The position numbers and the translations under genes are program-made. From contig CAZIZQ010000038.1 of NCBI GenBank assembly GCA_964544105.1, positions 1 to 6,987 on the forward strand: a DNA stretch of 6,987 nt. The letters run 5' to 3'. This document shows, one piece after another, positions 1 to 4,868 of this stretch. The stretch comes from GCA-016432345 sp964544105 (GTDB lineage: Bacteria > Patescibacteriota > Microgenomatia > Levybacterales > UBA12049). The notes beneath the pieces are model-generated. The model was not told the origin of the DNA, searched no databases, and saw nothing but the letters and a program-made list of their open reading frames with translations. How positions within the stretch are numbered: the stretch's first letter is position 1; each line of letters begins with the position of its first letter.

Positions 1-116
1 TCAGAGAGAACAGCTATTACATCAACGACAGAGAAATACCATTTTTCCTTTTTTTCATCGAAGTGACGGCGGATCTTTTTACCTTCAAAGATTGCGATTT
101 TAGTAGTCTTTGCCAT
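1..116 (-). CDS. Bro-N-type (phage antirepressor-like) protein, N-terminal fragment
   Basis: Only the first 38 codons are inside the window; the gene runs off the left edge. The start is the ATG at 116-114. The peptide begins MAKTTKIAIFEGKKIRR and continues with HFDEKKEKWYFSVVDVIAVLS. The pattern 'basic beta strand, KKIRR, charged turn, WYFSVVDVIAVL' is how BRO family N-terminal (Bro-N) domains begin; that domain is found in phage antirepressors and in many stand-alone chromosomal proteins of CPR bacteria, and is thought to bind DNA. The gene lies 77 bases downstream of the rseP stop on the same strand. It has its own extended -10 (TGCTACAAT) ending 6 bases before the ATG and no Shine-Dalgarno, so its mRNA may be leaderless. 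The family call rests on a short fragment; the C-terminal domain cannot be seen. Confidence 0.6.
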   Translation of the reverse strand, partial: MAKTTKIAIFEGKKIRRHFDEKKEKWYFSVVDVIAVLS

Positions 117-122
117 GAGGCT

Positions 123-131
123 ATTGTAGCA
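123..131 (-). promoter_or_regulatory. Extended -10 promoter of the Bro-N gene
   Basis: Minus strand TGCTACAAT: TG, one base, then TACAAT at 128-123. The hexamer ends 6 bases before the ATG at 116, so transcription would begin at or next to the start codon. No good -35 is visible; the candidate (TTAAAT, 152-147) lies inside the inverted repeat at 142-165. Confidence 0.5.
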
Positions 132-141
132 GATTTTAGGG

Positions 142-165
142 AGTAGATTTAAATTTTAATCTACT
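142..165. repeat. Inverted repeat between rseP and the Bro-N gene
   Basis: Perfect 8-base arms AGTAGATT (142-149) and AATCTACT (158-165) around an 8-base AT-only spacer. There is no T-run after it on the minus strand, so it is a weak terminator candidate for rseP. It covers the -35 position of the downstream promoter and could equally be an operator. Confidence 0.45.
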
Positions 166-193
166 TGTATTGCAGAGTATATGTGCGCAAAAA

Positions 194-1372
194 TTACTTA
201 ACAAAGAATCGACTAATGTCTTGAAATGTAATAAGTAAAAGAAGTGCGAGAAGAATAGCCATGCCAACTGTGTGGACCATGGTCTCAAATTTTTCTGGCA
301 CTTTTCTGCCAGAAAAACCCTCGATCAGAATAAAAAAGAGCCTCCCCCCGTCAAGCGCTGGAATAGGCAAAATGTTAAAAAATGCCAGGGAAATAGACAA
401 AAGCCCGCTAAGATTGAGAATTTGTAACAACCGCTCCCGCATATTTTCAATGTCTATAATGCTGCCAACAACAGAATAAATACCAACCGGTCCAGACACT
501 GCTCCGGAAAGAGGCGCTGCAGTTTTTTTCTCGACAGATGCAACTACAAGAGTTTTAAGTATATCTATGTTGTATGACATAAGATTAAATGGGTGAATAA
601 TGCCGGAAAACAATTTTTGCGCTTGCGTCTCGTAAGTTAACTTTGCAATCCTTACAGGAAAAAACCGAATACCGATTGACCCTTCGTCTTTTGGTGGATT
701 TGTTCGCGGAGTTAACCGTACTGTTGAGGTCTTATTGATTTTTGCATCTTCCAGAGATAATTCTATTTCTTTTCCCTTATTATCATTAATTATCGCAAGA
801 AAACCCTGTATGTCAGTGATTGATTTATTATTTACTGCAACAATTCTGGCTGGTGCCACAATACCTGCTTTTTCTGCCGGAGAATTTTTGGAAACCTTGT
901 CGATAATGACACCCTCTATTGTTTGCTGCTGGACAAAAGAAAACTGATGATTTCCCAGTAATGGGATTTCAACAGTATAGCCAACACTAAAGAGATAAAT
1001 GTAAAAAATAACACATGCCAAAACAGTATTCATGATAACACCGGCAACCACCACAGATGCTTTTTGCCAGGGGTTTTTGGAAAAAAACGCCCTCTCGAGA
1101 TGTTTTTTATTCTGAATTTTGAATTCTGAATTCTGAATTCTTCCTGCGCCGGCTTCATCTTCGCCGTATAACTTAACAAATCCACCAATCGGCAGCCAGT
1201 TTATTGAATAAATTGTCTCGCCTATTTTTTTTCCAAACATCCTTGGAGGCAACCCAAACCCAAACTCTTCAACTTTTATACCAAAGTACTTTGCCACCAA
1301 AAAATGCCCAAGCTCGTGGATAAGGACCAATACTGACAAAATAATAAGAAAAACAAATGCGGTTAGTATCAT
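194..1372 (-). CDS. rseP: RIP zinc metalloprotease RseP (site-2 protease)
   Basis: Membrane-embedded zinc protease (M50 family, RseP/MmpA type) that cuts transmembrane substrates such as anti-sigma factors and leftover signal peptides. It is 392 residues, near normal length. A first transmembrane helix (about 3-25) carries the zinc motif HELGH at 19-23 (ligands H19 and H23, catalytic E20). A membrane-associated beta region with GFGLPPR and the NWLPIGGFVKL signature follows, then a transmembrane segment at 104-130, a single PDZ domain at about 150-222, SGPVGI at 293-298, and a C-terminal membrane domain with NILPIPALDGG, where D341 is the third zinc ligand. The last helix is about 368-385. The ATG overlaps the frr stop (TAATG), so translation is probably coupled to frr. 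Residues 77-88 are encoded by a 7-bp tandem repeat and look inserted into the loop between the catalytic core and the PDZ domain. uppS and cdsA, often found upstream, are absent. Confidence 0.96.
   Translation of the reverse strand: MILTAFVFLIILSVLVLIHELGHFLVAKYFGIKVEEFGFGLPPRMFGKKIGETIYSINWLPIGGFVKLYGEDEAGAGRIQNSEFKIQNKKHLERAFFSKNPWQKASVVVAGVIMNTVLACVIFYIYLFSVGYTVEIPLLGNHQFSFVQQQTIEGVIIDKVSKNSPAEKAGIVAPARIVAVNNKSITDIQGFLAIINDNKGKEIELSLEDAKINKTSTVRLTPRTNPPKDEGSIGIRFFPVRIAKLTYETQAQKLFSGIIHPFNLMSYNIDILKTLVVASVEKKTAAPLSGAVSGPVGIYSVVGSIIDIENMRERLLQILNLSGLLSISLAFFNILPIPALDGGRLFFILIEGFSGRKVPEKFETMVHTVGMAILLALLLLITFQDISRFFVK
1109..1143. repeat. Heptanucleotide tandem repeat inside rseP
   Basis: On the plus strand: ATTCTGA, ATTTTGA, ATTCTGA, ATTCTGA, ATTCTTC at 1109-1143, that is, four 7-base units plus a diverged fifth. 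Five units are 35 bases, so the element moves through all three frames, yet the rseP frame stays open and gives RIQNSEFKIQNKK. Heptamer repeats of this type are known between genes in several bacteria; here it is coding. Confidence 0.85.
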
Positions 1373-1926
1373 TAAATTTGCAACAGTTCTTCTTCTTTTT
1401 TCTTCCCCAAATTATCTATTTCGGCAATGGTGTCGTCGGTTAGCTTTTGCGCCTCTTTTTCCAGCCGAAACTGGTCGTCTTCGGAAATTGTTTTCTCGTT
1501 ATACTGTTTTTTAATATCGTGCATCGCTTCTTGGCGCACTTGTCTAACCATAATCCTGCCATTTTCCAGTTTTTGCTTCATAAGATGAATCAGCTGTTCT
1601 CGGCGCTCTTGAGAAAGCGGTGGTATGGATATTCTAATTATATTTCCATCGTTTCCCGGATTTAAACCAACATTTGCCTCTTGGATGCCTTTTTGAATCT
1701 CATCTAAAACGGATTTATCAAAAGGAGTAATAACAATAGTCTGGACATCTTGCACCGTAATAGTTGCTAATTCCACTATTTTCATTCGAGCTGTCCCGCC
1801 ATACACACTTACAACAATATGATCAACCAAACCAGCAGTTGCCCGACCGGTACGAACCGTTGCCACATCGTTTTTTAATACTTCCAATACCTTCCCCATT
1901 TTTTGTTTGATTCCATCAAGATTCAT
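1372..1926 (-). CDS. frr: Ribosome recycling factor
   Basis: RRF works with EF-G to split the post-termination ribosome into subunits and release mRNA and tRNA. From the ATG at 1926 the protein has 184 residues, the normal family length. It begins MNLDGIKQKMGKVLEVLKND and carries VRTGRATAGLVDHI at about 24-37, the beta-domain segment ATITVQDVQTIVITPFD, the hinge motif NDGNIIRISIPPLSQERRE and the domain I helices with MVRQVRQEA at 126-134. The frame stays open upstream to an ATG at 1977, but those 17 residues have no counterpart in RRF and would be read partly from the palindrome at 1970-1991, so 1926 is preferred. There is no Shine-Dalgarno before 1926; an extended -10 (TGGTATTCT) ends 7 bases upstream, which suggests a leaderless message. 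The TAA stop overlaps the rseP start. pyrH, the usual partner upstream of frr, is not in this window. Confidence 0.96.
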   Translation of the reverse strand: MNLDGIKQKMGKVLEVLKNDVATVRTGRATAGLVDHIVVSVYGGTARMKIVELATITVQDVQTIVITPFDKSVLDEIQKGIQEANVGLNPGNDGNIIRISIPPLSQERREQLIHLMKQKLENGRIMVRQVRQEAMHDIKKQYNEKTISEDDQFRLEKEAQKLTDDTIAEIDNLGKKKEEELLQI

Positions 1927-1933
1927 ATTGACA

Positions 1934-1942
1934 AGAATACCA
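1934..1942 (-). promoter_or_regulatory. Extended -10 promoter of frr
   Basis: Minus strand TGGTATTCT at 1942-1934: TG, one base, TATTCT. It ends 7 bases before the frr ATG at 1926 and no Shine-Dalgarno lies between them. The -35 region is poor. The same spacing is seen before four other genes here. Confidence 0.45.
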
Positions 1943-1969
1943 CATTTATGGTATAAATTACATAACCTA

Positions 1970-1991
1970 CCCGACATGCATGCATGTCGGG
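1970..1991. repeat. 22-bp perfect palindrome between the NYN gene and frr
   Basis: Each half is CCCGACATGCA followed by its exact complement, with no spacer. It starts 3 bases after the NYN stop codon. On the plus strand it is followed by GTTTTATTTT, which is terminator-like, but no plus-strand gene leads into it. On the minus strand, the direction of the genes, it is followed by TAGGTTATG and has no T-run. It may be a dispersed palindromic repeat, a protein-binding site, or a weak terminator separating the NYN transcript from frr. Confidence 0.7.
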
Positions 1992-1994
1992 GTT

Positions 1995-2594
1995 TTATTT
2001 TACTATACCTGTAACCTCCTGTGAATCAATATCTAAAATCTCCACTCTCTGTTTTGGGTGAAACTTTATTCTATTATCTTTGAAACTAAAAATATACATT
2101 TTGAAATGGAATGCACCCTTATGCATAATTTTATTTTCCAAACAAAAAATATATGCTCTCTTTTTACTGTGATTTCTTTTAATACTAAACAATGCTTGGA
2201 GAAAATCCGCATCTCCAGTTAAAAGATAGACAGTCTCATATTTATCTAAAAAAGCAAAACTGACAAGATCAGCAGTCAGTTTTACATCTACTTCTTTTTC
2301 TTTCCCACTCGCCTTTGAACGATATCCAGTGAAAAATACAACGTTTTTCGTTTCTTTTACGCTTTTATAAAACAAGGCTTCATTTTTTAGATATAACTTT
2401 TCTTTCTTCGTTGGATTTTTTGATTTTGGAGAGTACGAAGCGTAAAAGTAAATTTTATCAAACTTAACACTAATTTCTCGCTCTGCCTGTTTTATGAGCA
2501 AAGAGAAATCTAGGTACTTGCTTGGTCCAAATAATTGGTACTGCCCAGCATATAAATTCGTCCCATCAACAAAAAGAAACGTCTTTTTAACCAT
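1995..2594 (-). CDS. NYN domain (LabA/DUF88-type, PIN-like) protein, putative RNase
   Basis: The protein has the layout of NYN domains, PIN-like metal-dependent ribonucleases. With numbering from GTG 2600 (201 residues), strand 1 ends in the acidic motif FVDGTNLY (D12, N15), the middle has EKEVDVKLTADLVSFAF (D105, D111), and the next strand gives VYLLTGDADFLQAL (D130, D132). These aspartates form the usual metal site. A C-terminal part of about 50 residues (IMHKGAFHFKMYIFSF onward) resembles no domain I know. The frame allows GTG at 2600 or ATG at 2594. I choose ATG 2594 (199 residues) because the hexamer TACATT, preceded by TG and one base, ends 7 bases before it, as at the neighbouring genes. 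No signal peptide or membrane segment is seen. It sits between the rpsB-tsf group and frr, where pyrH is often found. The fold is fairly certain; the RNA target is unknown. Confidence 0.85.
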   Translation of the reverse strand: MVKKTFLFVDGTNLYAGQYQLFGPSKYLDFSLLIKQAEREISVKFDKIYFYASYSPKSKNPTKKEKLYLKNEALFYKSVKETKNVVFFTGYRSKASGKEKEVDVKLTADLVSFAFLDKYETVYLLTGDADFLQALFSIKRNHSKKRAYIFCLENKIMHKGAFHFKMYIFSFKDNRIKFHPKQRVEILDIDSQEVTGIVK

Positions 2595-2601
2595 AACCAC
2601 T

Positions 2602-2610
2602 AATGTATCA
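2602..2610 (-). promoter_or_regulatory. Extended -10 promoter of the NYN gene
   Basis: Minus strand TGATACATT at 2610-2602, ending 7 bases before the ATG at 2594. The -35 position falls in the hairpin at 2622-2646 and does not resemble TTGACA. It is supported mainly by the same arrangement recurring at other genes. Confidence 0.4.
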
Positions 2611-2621
2611 TGTTAAACTAC

Positions 2622-2646
2622 ACTTTCCACCTTAGAGGTGGAAAGT
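2622..2646 (-). terminator. Hairpin after the 157-residue gene, likely terminator
   Basis: Perfect 11-base arms ACTTTCCACCT (2622-2632) and AGGTGGAAAGT (2636-2646) with a 3-base loop, beginning 17 bases after the stop of the 157-residue gene on the minus strand. It is followed by GTAGTTTAAC, a poor T-run, so termination may be incomplete. It is well placed to end the rpsB-tsf transcript just before the NYN promoter. Confidence 0.55.
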
Positions 2647-2663
2647 AAATTGAAAATAGTAGG

Positions 2664-3137
2664 TTATCTCCTATCGATAGCTTGCTTTAAAACAACAAAT
2701 GGTTTGTGATACCCCCGTACCAGCGCATCTTCTACCAGCATTGGATCAGACCATTCCTGTTCTTGTAAAACTTCAACGCCATCAGACCGTGCGAAAACTA
2801 ATTCTTTTGTAGCAACTCGAGCGAAAACACCTATATAATTTATATGGTCATAACTATATCTAACTTTTTCTTGTGCCTCAGACCAACTTATTCCACCAAC
2901 AACTACTCCATTATTTATATCAGGTCTCCATTCATGAATTGCTACATCAGGATGATCGGGTCTCATAACTTCAGCCAATTCTTGAAGTTTTATTGGCATT
3001 CTTGCTGCATCAATAATTTCCATGCCTCCTTGTAAAAATCTATCTTCATATTTACGATGGTAACTCGGATCACCCCAAGAAGTAATGGGCTTTGGAGAAT
3101 CAATTGGACCCCGTTCAACAGCTTCTTTCAATGTCAT
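2664..3137 (-). CDS. Hypothetical protein, 157 residues, third gene of the rpsB-tsf operon
   Basis: I do not recognise this family. The product is soluble-looking, with no signal peptide or membrane segment. It begins MTLKEAVERG, has a polar, proline-containing N-terminus (PIDSPKPITSWGDPSYHRKY), then an alternating helix/strand pattern: a helix near 48-58, strands VVVGGIS (78-84) and YIGVFARVA (101-109), KELVFARSDGVEVL (111-124) and a last strand PFVVLKQAI. Several tryptophans and histidines (W21, H27, W70, W85, H98) could line a pocket, but no known catalytic motif stands out. The gene starts 27 bases after the tsf stop and has a good Shine-Dalgarno (AAGGTGAG) 4 bases before the ATG, so it is probably co-transcribed with tsf. 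A hairpin follows the stop. Its codons and base composition do not look foreign. The reading frame is convincing; the function is unknown. Confidence 0.8.
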   Translation of the reverse strand: MTLKEAVERGPIDSPKPITSWGDPSYHRKYEDRFLQGGMEIIDAARMPIKLQELAEVMRPDHPDVAIHEWRPDINNGVVVGGISWSEAQEKVRYSYDHINYIGVFARVATKELVFARSDGVEVLQEQEWSDPMLVEDALVRGYHKPFVVLKQAIDRR

Positions 3138-3164
3138 TTTCTCACCTTCTTCTGGACAGAAAGC

Positions 3165-3541
3165 TTACTCACCAATTGCAATGCGAGCGATATTTTTAAC
3201 AGTGATATTCTCGCCAACTTTTGCTATTGTTTCTTTAACAAGCGCTTCTATTGTTTTTGAACTGTCTCTAATATACTCTTGCTTAAGCANNNNNNNNNNT
3301 CACATAACACTTCTACCATTGCACCCACTTTTCCGTTTTGATGGATGTAGGATTCTATTAGCCCTTGCGAAGTTTCCCTGTCTGCTTTTTTGGCAGCTTT
3401 TTCTATGCCGCGCTTTTTGAGCCACTCTTTTGCATGTTCGTAGTTATTGTCTGTCTCTTCGAGTGCTTTTCGACAATCTGCCAAGGAAACCTGTGTAACA
3501 CTACGAAGTTTTTTAAGAAGTTCTATATTTGCTGTTGCCAT
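3165..3541 (-). CDS. tsf: Translation elongation factor Ts, interrupted by an assembly gap
   Basis: EF-Ts releases GDP from EF-Tu so that it can be recharged with GTP. The N-terminal part (ATG 3541) is MATANIELLKKLRSVTQVSL, then ADCRKALEETDNNYEHAKEWLKKRG, the UBA-like EF-Tu-binding domain, followed by ETSQGLIESYIHQNGKVGAMVEVLC at 56-80. The sequence breaks into ten Ns exactly where the conserved TDFVAR motif is expected. On the other side, bases 3287-3165 read LKQEYIRDSSKTIEALV, then KETIAKVGENITVKNIARIAIGE and TAA, a normal EF-Ts C-terminus. The two parts are in different frames if the Ns are counted literally, so the Ns are a placeholder and the gene is probably intact. About 121 residues are visible, so a few dozen to about 80 are likely missing, which suits a short bacterial EF-Ts. 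The Shine-Dalgarno is weak (AAGAAAATT). A repeat element lies just upstream. Confidence 0.93.
3290..3299. other. Assembly gap (10 Ns) inside tsf
   Basis: Ten Ns. The coding frames on either side do not agree across exactly ten bases, so the real gap length differs. No biological disruption should be read into this. Confidence 0.98.
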
Positions 3542-3550
3542 AATTTTCTT

Positions 3551-3612
3551 GTCATGCTGAATTCATTTCAGCATCTTTTTTGTTTGAGATCCCGAAACAA
3601 GTTCGGGATGAC
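3551..3612. repeat. 62-bp double-hairpin dispersed repeat between rpsB and tsf
   Basis: The element begins GTCAT and ends ATGAC. It holds two hairpins: ATGCTGAA/TTCAGCAT (3554-3561 and 3567-3574, loop TTCAT) and ATCCCGAA/TTCGGGAT (3589-3596 and 3602-3609). This matches the common 'GTCATGCTGAA...TTTCAGCATC...GATCC(T/C)GAA...TTC(A/G)GGATGAC' REP-like element found in many unrelated bacteria, whose spurious translation resembles VMLNSFQHL...RNKFGMT. It fills nearly all of the rpsB-tsf spacer and would fold in the shared mRNA. Confidence 0.85.
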
Positions 3613-3624
3613 ACATTACACGTT

Positions 3625-4509
3625 TTATACTTTTTTCTTTCGTCCTCGCTTTTTTGGTTTTTCCTCTTTTACCTTTTCTTCAGCTTTTTTCTTTTCTTTT
3701 TCCTCCTTTGGCTCGCTCGCCTCGCTGTAGCTCTCGCCTCGCGGCGAAGCAGCGGGTCGGCGAAGCGGGCCGGAGCTTTCAGCGGAGGCGGCTACTTTTT
3801 CTTCGTTTTGAGTTTTTCCTTCAATCCACGCATCGATAATGTAGGTCACAATAAGCTGGATTGATCCTGTTGCATCGTCGTTAGCAGGAATTGGATAATC
3901 GATAACGTGTGGATCCGCATTAGTGTCCACAATACCGACAGTTTTTACATGCATGGCATGGGCTTCCCTAACAGCCAGTTGTTCGAGATGGGTATCGATA
4001 ATAAAGACTGCATCAGGAATACGCTTCATATCGGAAGCTCCGCCATAATACATTTCCAACTTTGCCCGATCTTTTGCCCACAAACCAATTTCTTTTTTTG
4101 TATATCGAGACTTTTCTTCGGGATTATTAATTCGCTCTGTTAAACTTTTCAGTTTTTTGTAGTTTTTAGAAACTTCGGGAAAATTGGTAAGGGTTCCACC
4201 AATCCAACGGTTAACAACGGCAAAAATGTCTGCTGCTCCTGCTTCTTGGGCACGTTTTACTGCTTCGGCAACAATTGCTTGTGCCTGCCGTTTTGCGCCT
4301 AGTACGATAATAGACCCGCCTTTGGCGCTCAAATTCTTAACAAATTCTCCGGCTGCTTCGAGACCTTCTTTGGTTTTGGCCAGATCGATAATGTGGATAT
4401 TGTCGCGCGCTTCAAAAACATAATCCCGCGATTTGGGGTTGTGACGTGTTACCTGGTGTCCAAAATGACACCCAGCTTCCAATAATTCTTCTAGAGTAAT
4501 TTCGCGCAT
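3625..4509 (-). CDS. rpsB: 30S ribosomal protein S2
   Basis: S2 is a small-subunit protein near the head-body junction, needed for S1 and mRNA binding. The core matches the family throughout: MREITLEELLEAGCHFGHQV, HNPKSRDYVFEARDNIHIID (24-42), FAVVNRWIGGTLTNF (96-110), KLEMYYGGASDMKRIPDAVFIID (150-172), VGIVDTNADPHVIDYPIPANDDA (191-213) and a last core helix ending near IDAWIEGK (225-232). The protein is 294 residues. Beyond the core there are two tail parts: residues 240-267 (ASAESSGPLRRPAASPRGES and onward), encoded by a GC-rich repeat, and a lysine/glutamate-rich end (268-294) finishing KKRGRKKKV, common in CPR ribosomal proteins. The start is ATG 4509, with AAGAAGAAC about 6 bases upstream as a modest Shine-Dalgarno. 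It is the first gene of the rpsB-tsf transcript, preceded by a long structured leader that could allow feedback by S2. Confidence 0.97.
   Translation of the reverse strand: MREITLEELLEAGCHFGHQVTRHNPKSRDYVFEARDNIHIIDLAKTKEGLEAAGEFVKNLSAKGGSIIVLGAKRQAQAIVAEAVKRAQEAGAADIFAVVNRWIGGTLTNFPEVSKNYKKLKSLTERINNPEEKSRYTKKEIGLWAKDRAKLEMYYGGASDMKRIPDAVFIIDTHLEQLAVREAHAMHVKTVGIVDTNADPHVIDYPIPANDDATGSIQLIVTYIIDAWIEGKTQNEEKVAASAESSGPLRRPAASPRGESYSEASEPKEEKEKKKAEEKVKEEKPKKRGRKKKV
3710..3793. repeat. GC-rich palindromic repeat inserted in the rpsB tail
   Basis: About 74% G+C by hand count, against A/T-rich flanking coding sequence. On the minus strand it contains a hairpin TCGCC-GCGA-GGCGA that extends outward to GCT/AGC, two copies of GCTTCGCC (3766-3759 and 3750-3743), and AGCCGCCTCCGCTGAAAG (3793-3776), which also occurs in diverged form in the rpsB leader at 4556-4531. 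It keeps the frame open and encodes residues 240-267 of S2. Confidence 0.75.
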
Positions 4510-4526
4510 ATATTAGTTCTTCTTTG

Positions 4527-4555
4527 GCTCGCCGAAGTCTTTTGACGTAGGCGGC
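4527..4555 (-). repeat. GC-rich hairpin in the rpsB leader, relative of the rpsB-tail repeat
   Basis: Minus strand stem GCCGCC / GGCG(A)GC with an inner GTC-AAAA-GAC. The stretch 4556-4531 matches 3793-3769 inside rpsB at 20 of 26 aligned positions. It ends 17 bases before the S2 start codon, so it would be transcribed in the leader. Confidence 0.6.
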
Positions 4556-4561
4556 TCCCTC

Positions 4562-4595
4562 CATCCGACCTTTTAGTCAGGACTATTATCGGATG
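4562..4595 (-). promoter_or_regulatory. Second stem-loop in the rpsB leader
   Basis: Arms CATCCGA (4562-4568) and TCGGATG (4589-4595) enclose an inner stem TAGTC-AG-GACTA (4574-4585) across an internal loop. Its place upstream of rpsB suits a ribosomal-protein leader (S2 autoregulation), but I cannot match it to a known S2-binding motif. Confidence 0.4.
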
Positions 4596-4659
4596 TGTGT
4601 AATTGCTATATGTTACCAGAAAAGATAAAAAAACTCAAGCAACTCTTCGACCTTTTTGA

Positions 4660-4721
4660 CTAAATACTCCATCTGGCTTTCCAATAAGAGAAGGAAAGTG
4701 ATTATAGCCAAGAGTATTTAG
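4660..4721. repeat. Long imperfect inverted repeat in the divergent intergenic region
   Basis: The outer arms CTAAATACTC (4660-4669) and GAGTATTTAG (4712-4721) are perfect over 10 bases. Inside them TGGCT (4674-4678) pairs with AGCCA (4706-4710) and TTCC (4679-4682) with GGAA (4693-4696). The right side also carries TATAAT on the minus strand (4706-4701), a possible rpsB -10 with a weak -35, which would give a leader of about 185 bases. Confidence 0.5.
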
Positions 4722-4730
4722 AGCAGATAG

Positions 4731-4788
4731 TTTAGTGATTGAACTAAATTCTTCAAAAAATGAACTGACTATGATGTTTTGAAACATC
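4731..4788. promoter_or_regulatory. Two short inverted repeats upstream of the SDR-hotdog promoter, candidate operators
   Basis: TTTAGT (4731-4736) / ACTAAA (4743-4748) with a 6-base spacer, and GATGTTT (4773-4779) / AAACATC (4782-4788) with a 2-base spacer. Both lie 46 to about 100 bases upstream of the -35 at 4834, where a regulator of either divergent gene could bind. No protein can be assigned. Confidence 0.35.
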
Positions 4789-4833
4789 TAAGTAAATTCA
4801 GACTCCTCCACATGGCTTCAAGAAAAAAATAGA

Positions 4834-4862
4834 TTGACATTGTTAGAGATGATCAGTAAAAT
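4834..4862 (+). promoter_or_regulatory. Promoter of the SDR-hotdog gene, leaderless
   Basis: TTGACA (4834-4839, perfect -35), 17-base spacer, TAAAAT (4857-4862, five of six -10 bases). Six bases separate the -10 from the ATG at 4869, so transcription should begin at the A of the start codon. No Shine-Dalgarno is present. This is the strongest promoter in the window. Confidence 0.85.
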
Positions 4863-4868
4863 CCGCCT

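Noticed and set aside
1927..1977. N-terminal extension of RRF from ATG 1977
   Set aside because: The extra 17 residues have no counterpart in the family, would be read from the palindrome, and the promoter-like -10 lies between the two starts.
3085..3420. 111-codon plus-strand frame across the N gap
   Set aside because: It runs through the Ns opposite tsf, so the frame is an artefact of the placeholder length.
3365..3864. Plus-strand open frames opposite tsf and rpsB, including one reading MLNSFQHLF
   Set aside because: These are shadows of rpsB/tsf and the spurious translation of the 62-bp repeat; Phe/Ser runs mirror the lysine/glutamate-rich S2 tail.
4610..4663. 17-codon plus-strand frame MLPEKIKKLKQLFDLFD in the divergent intergenic region
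   Set aside because: It is too short to support, with no Shine-Dalgarno and only a poor -10 (TGTAAT) upstream. It lies on the side of the inverted repeat at 4660 and is likely chance.
4510..4868. Possible tRNA or known riboswitch in the divergent intergenic region
   Set aside because: I found no cloverleaf with a T-loop (GTTCGANTC) and no recognisable riboswitch core; only generic hairpins are visible.
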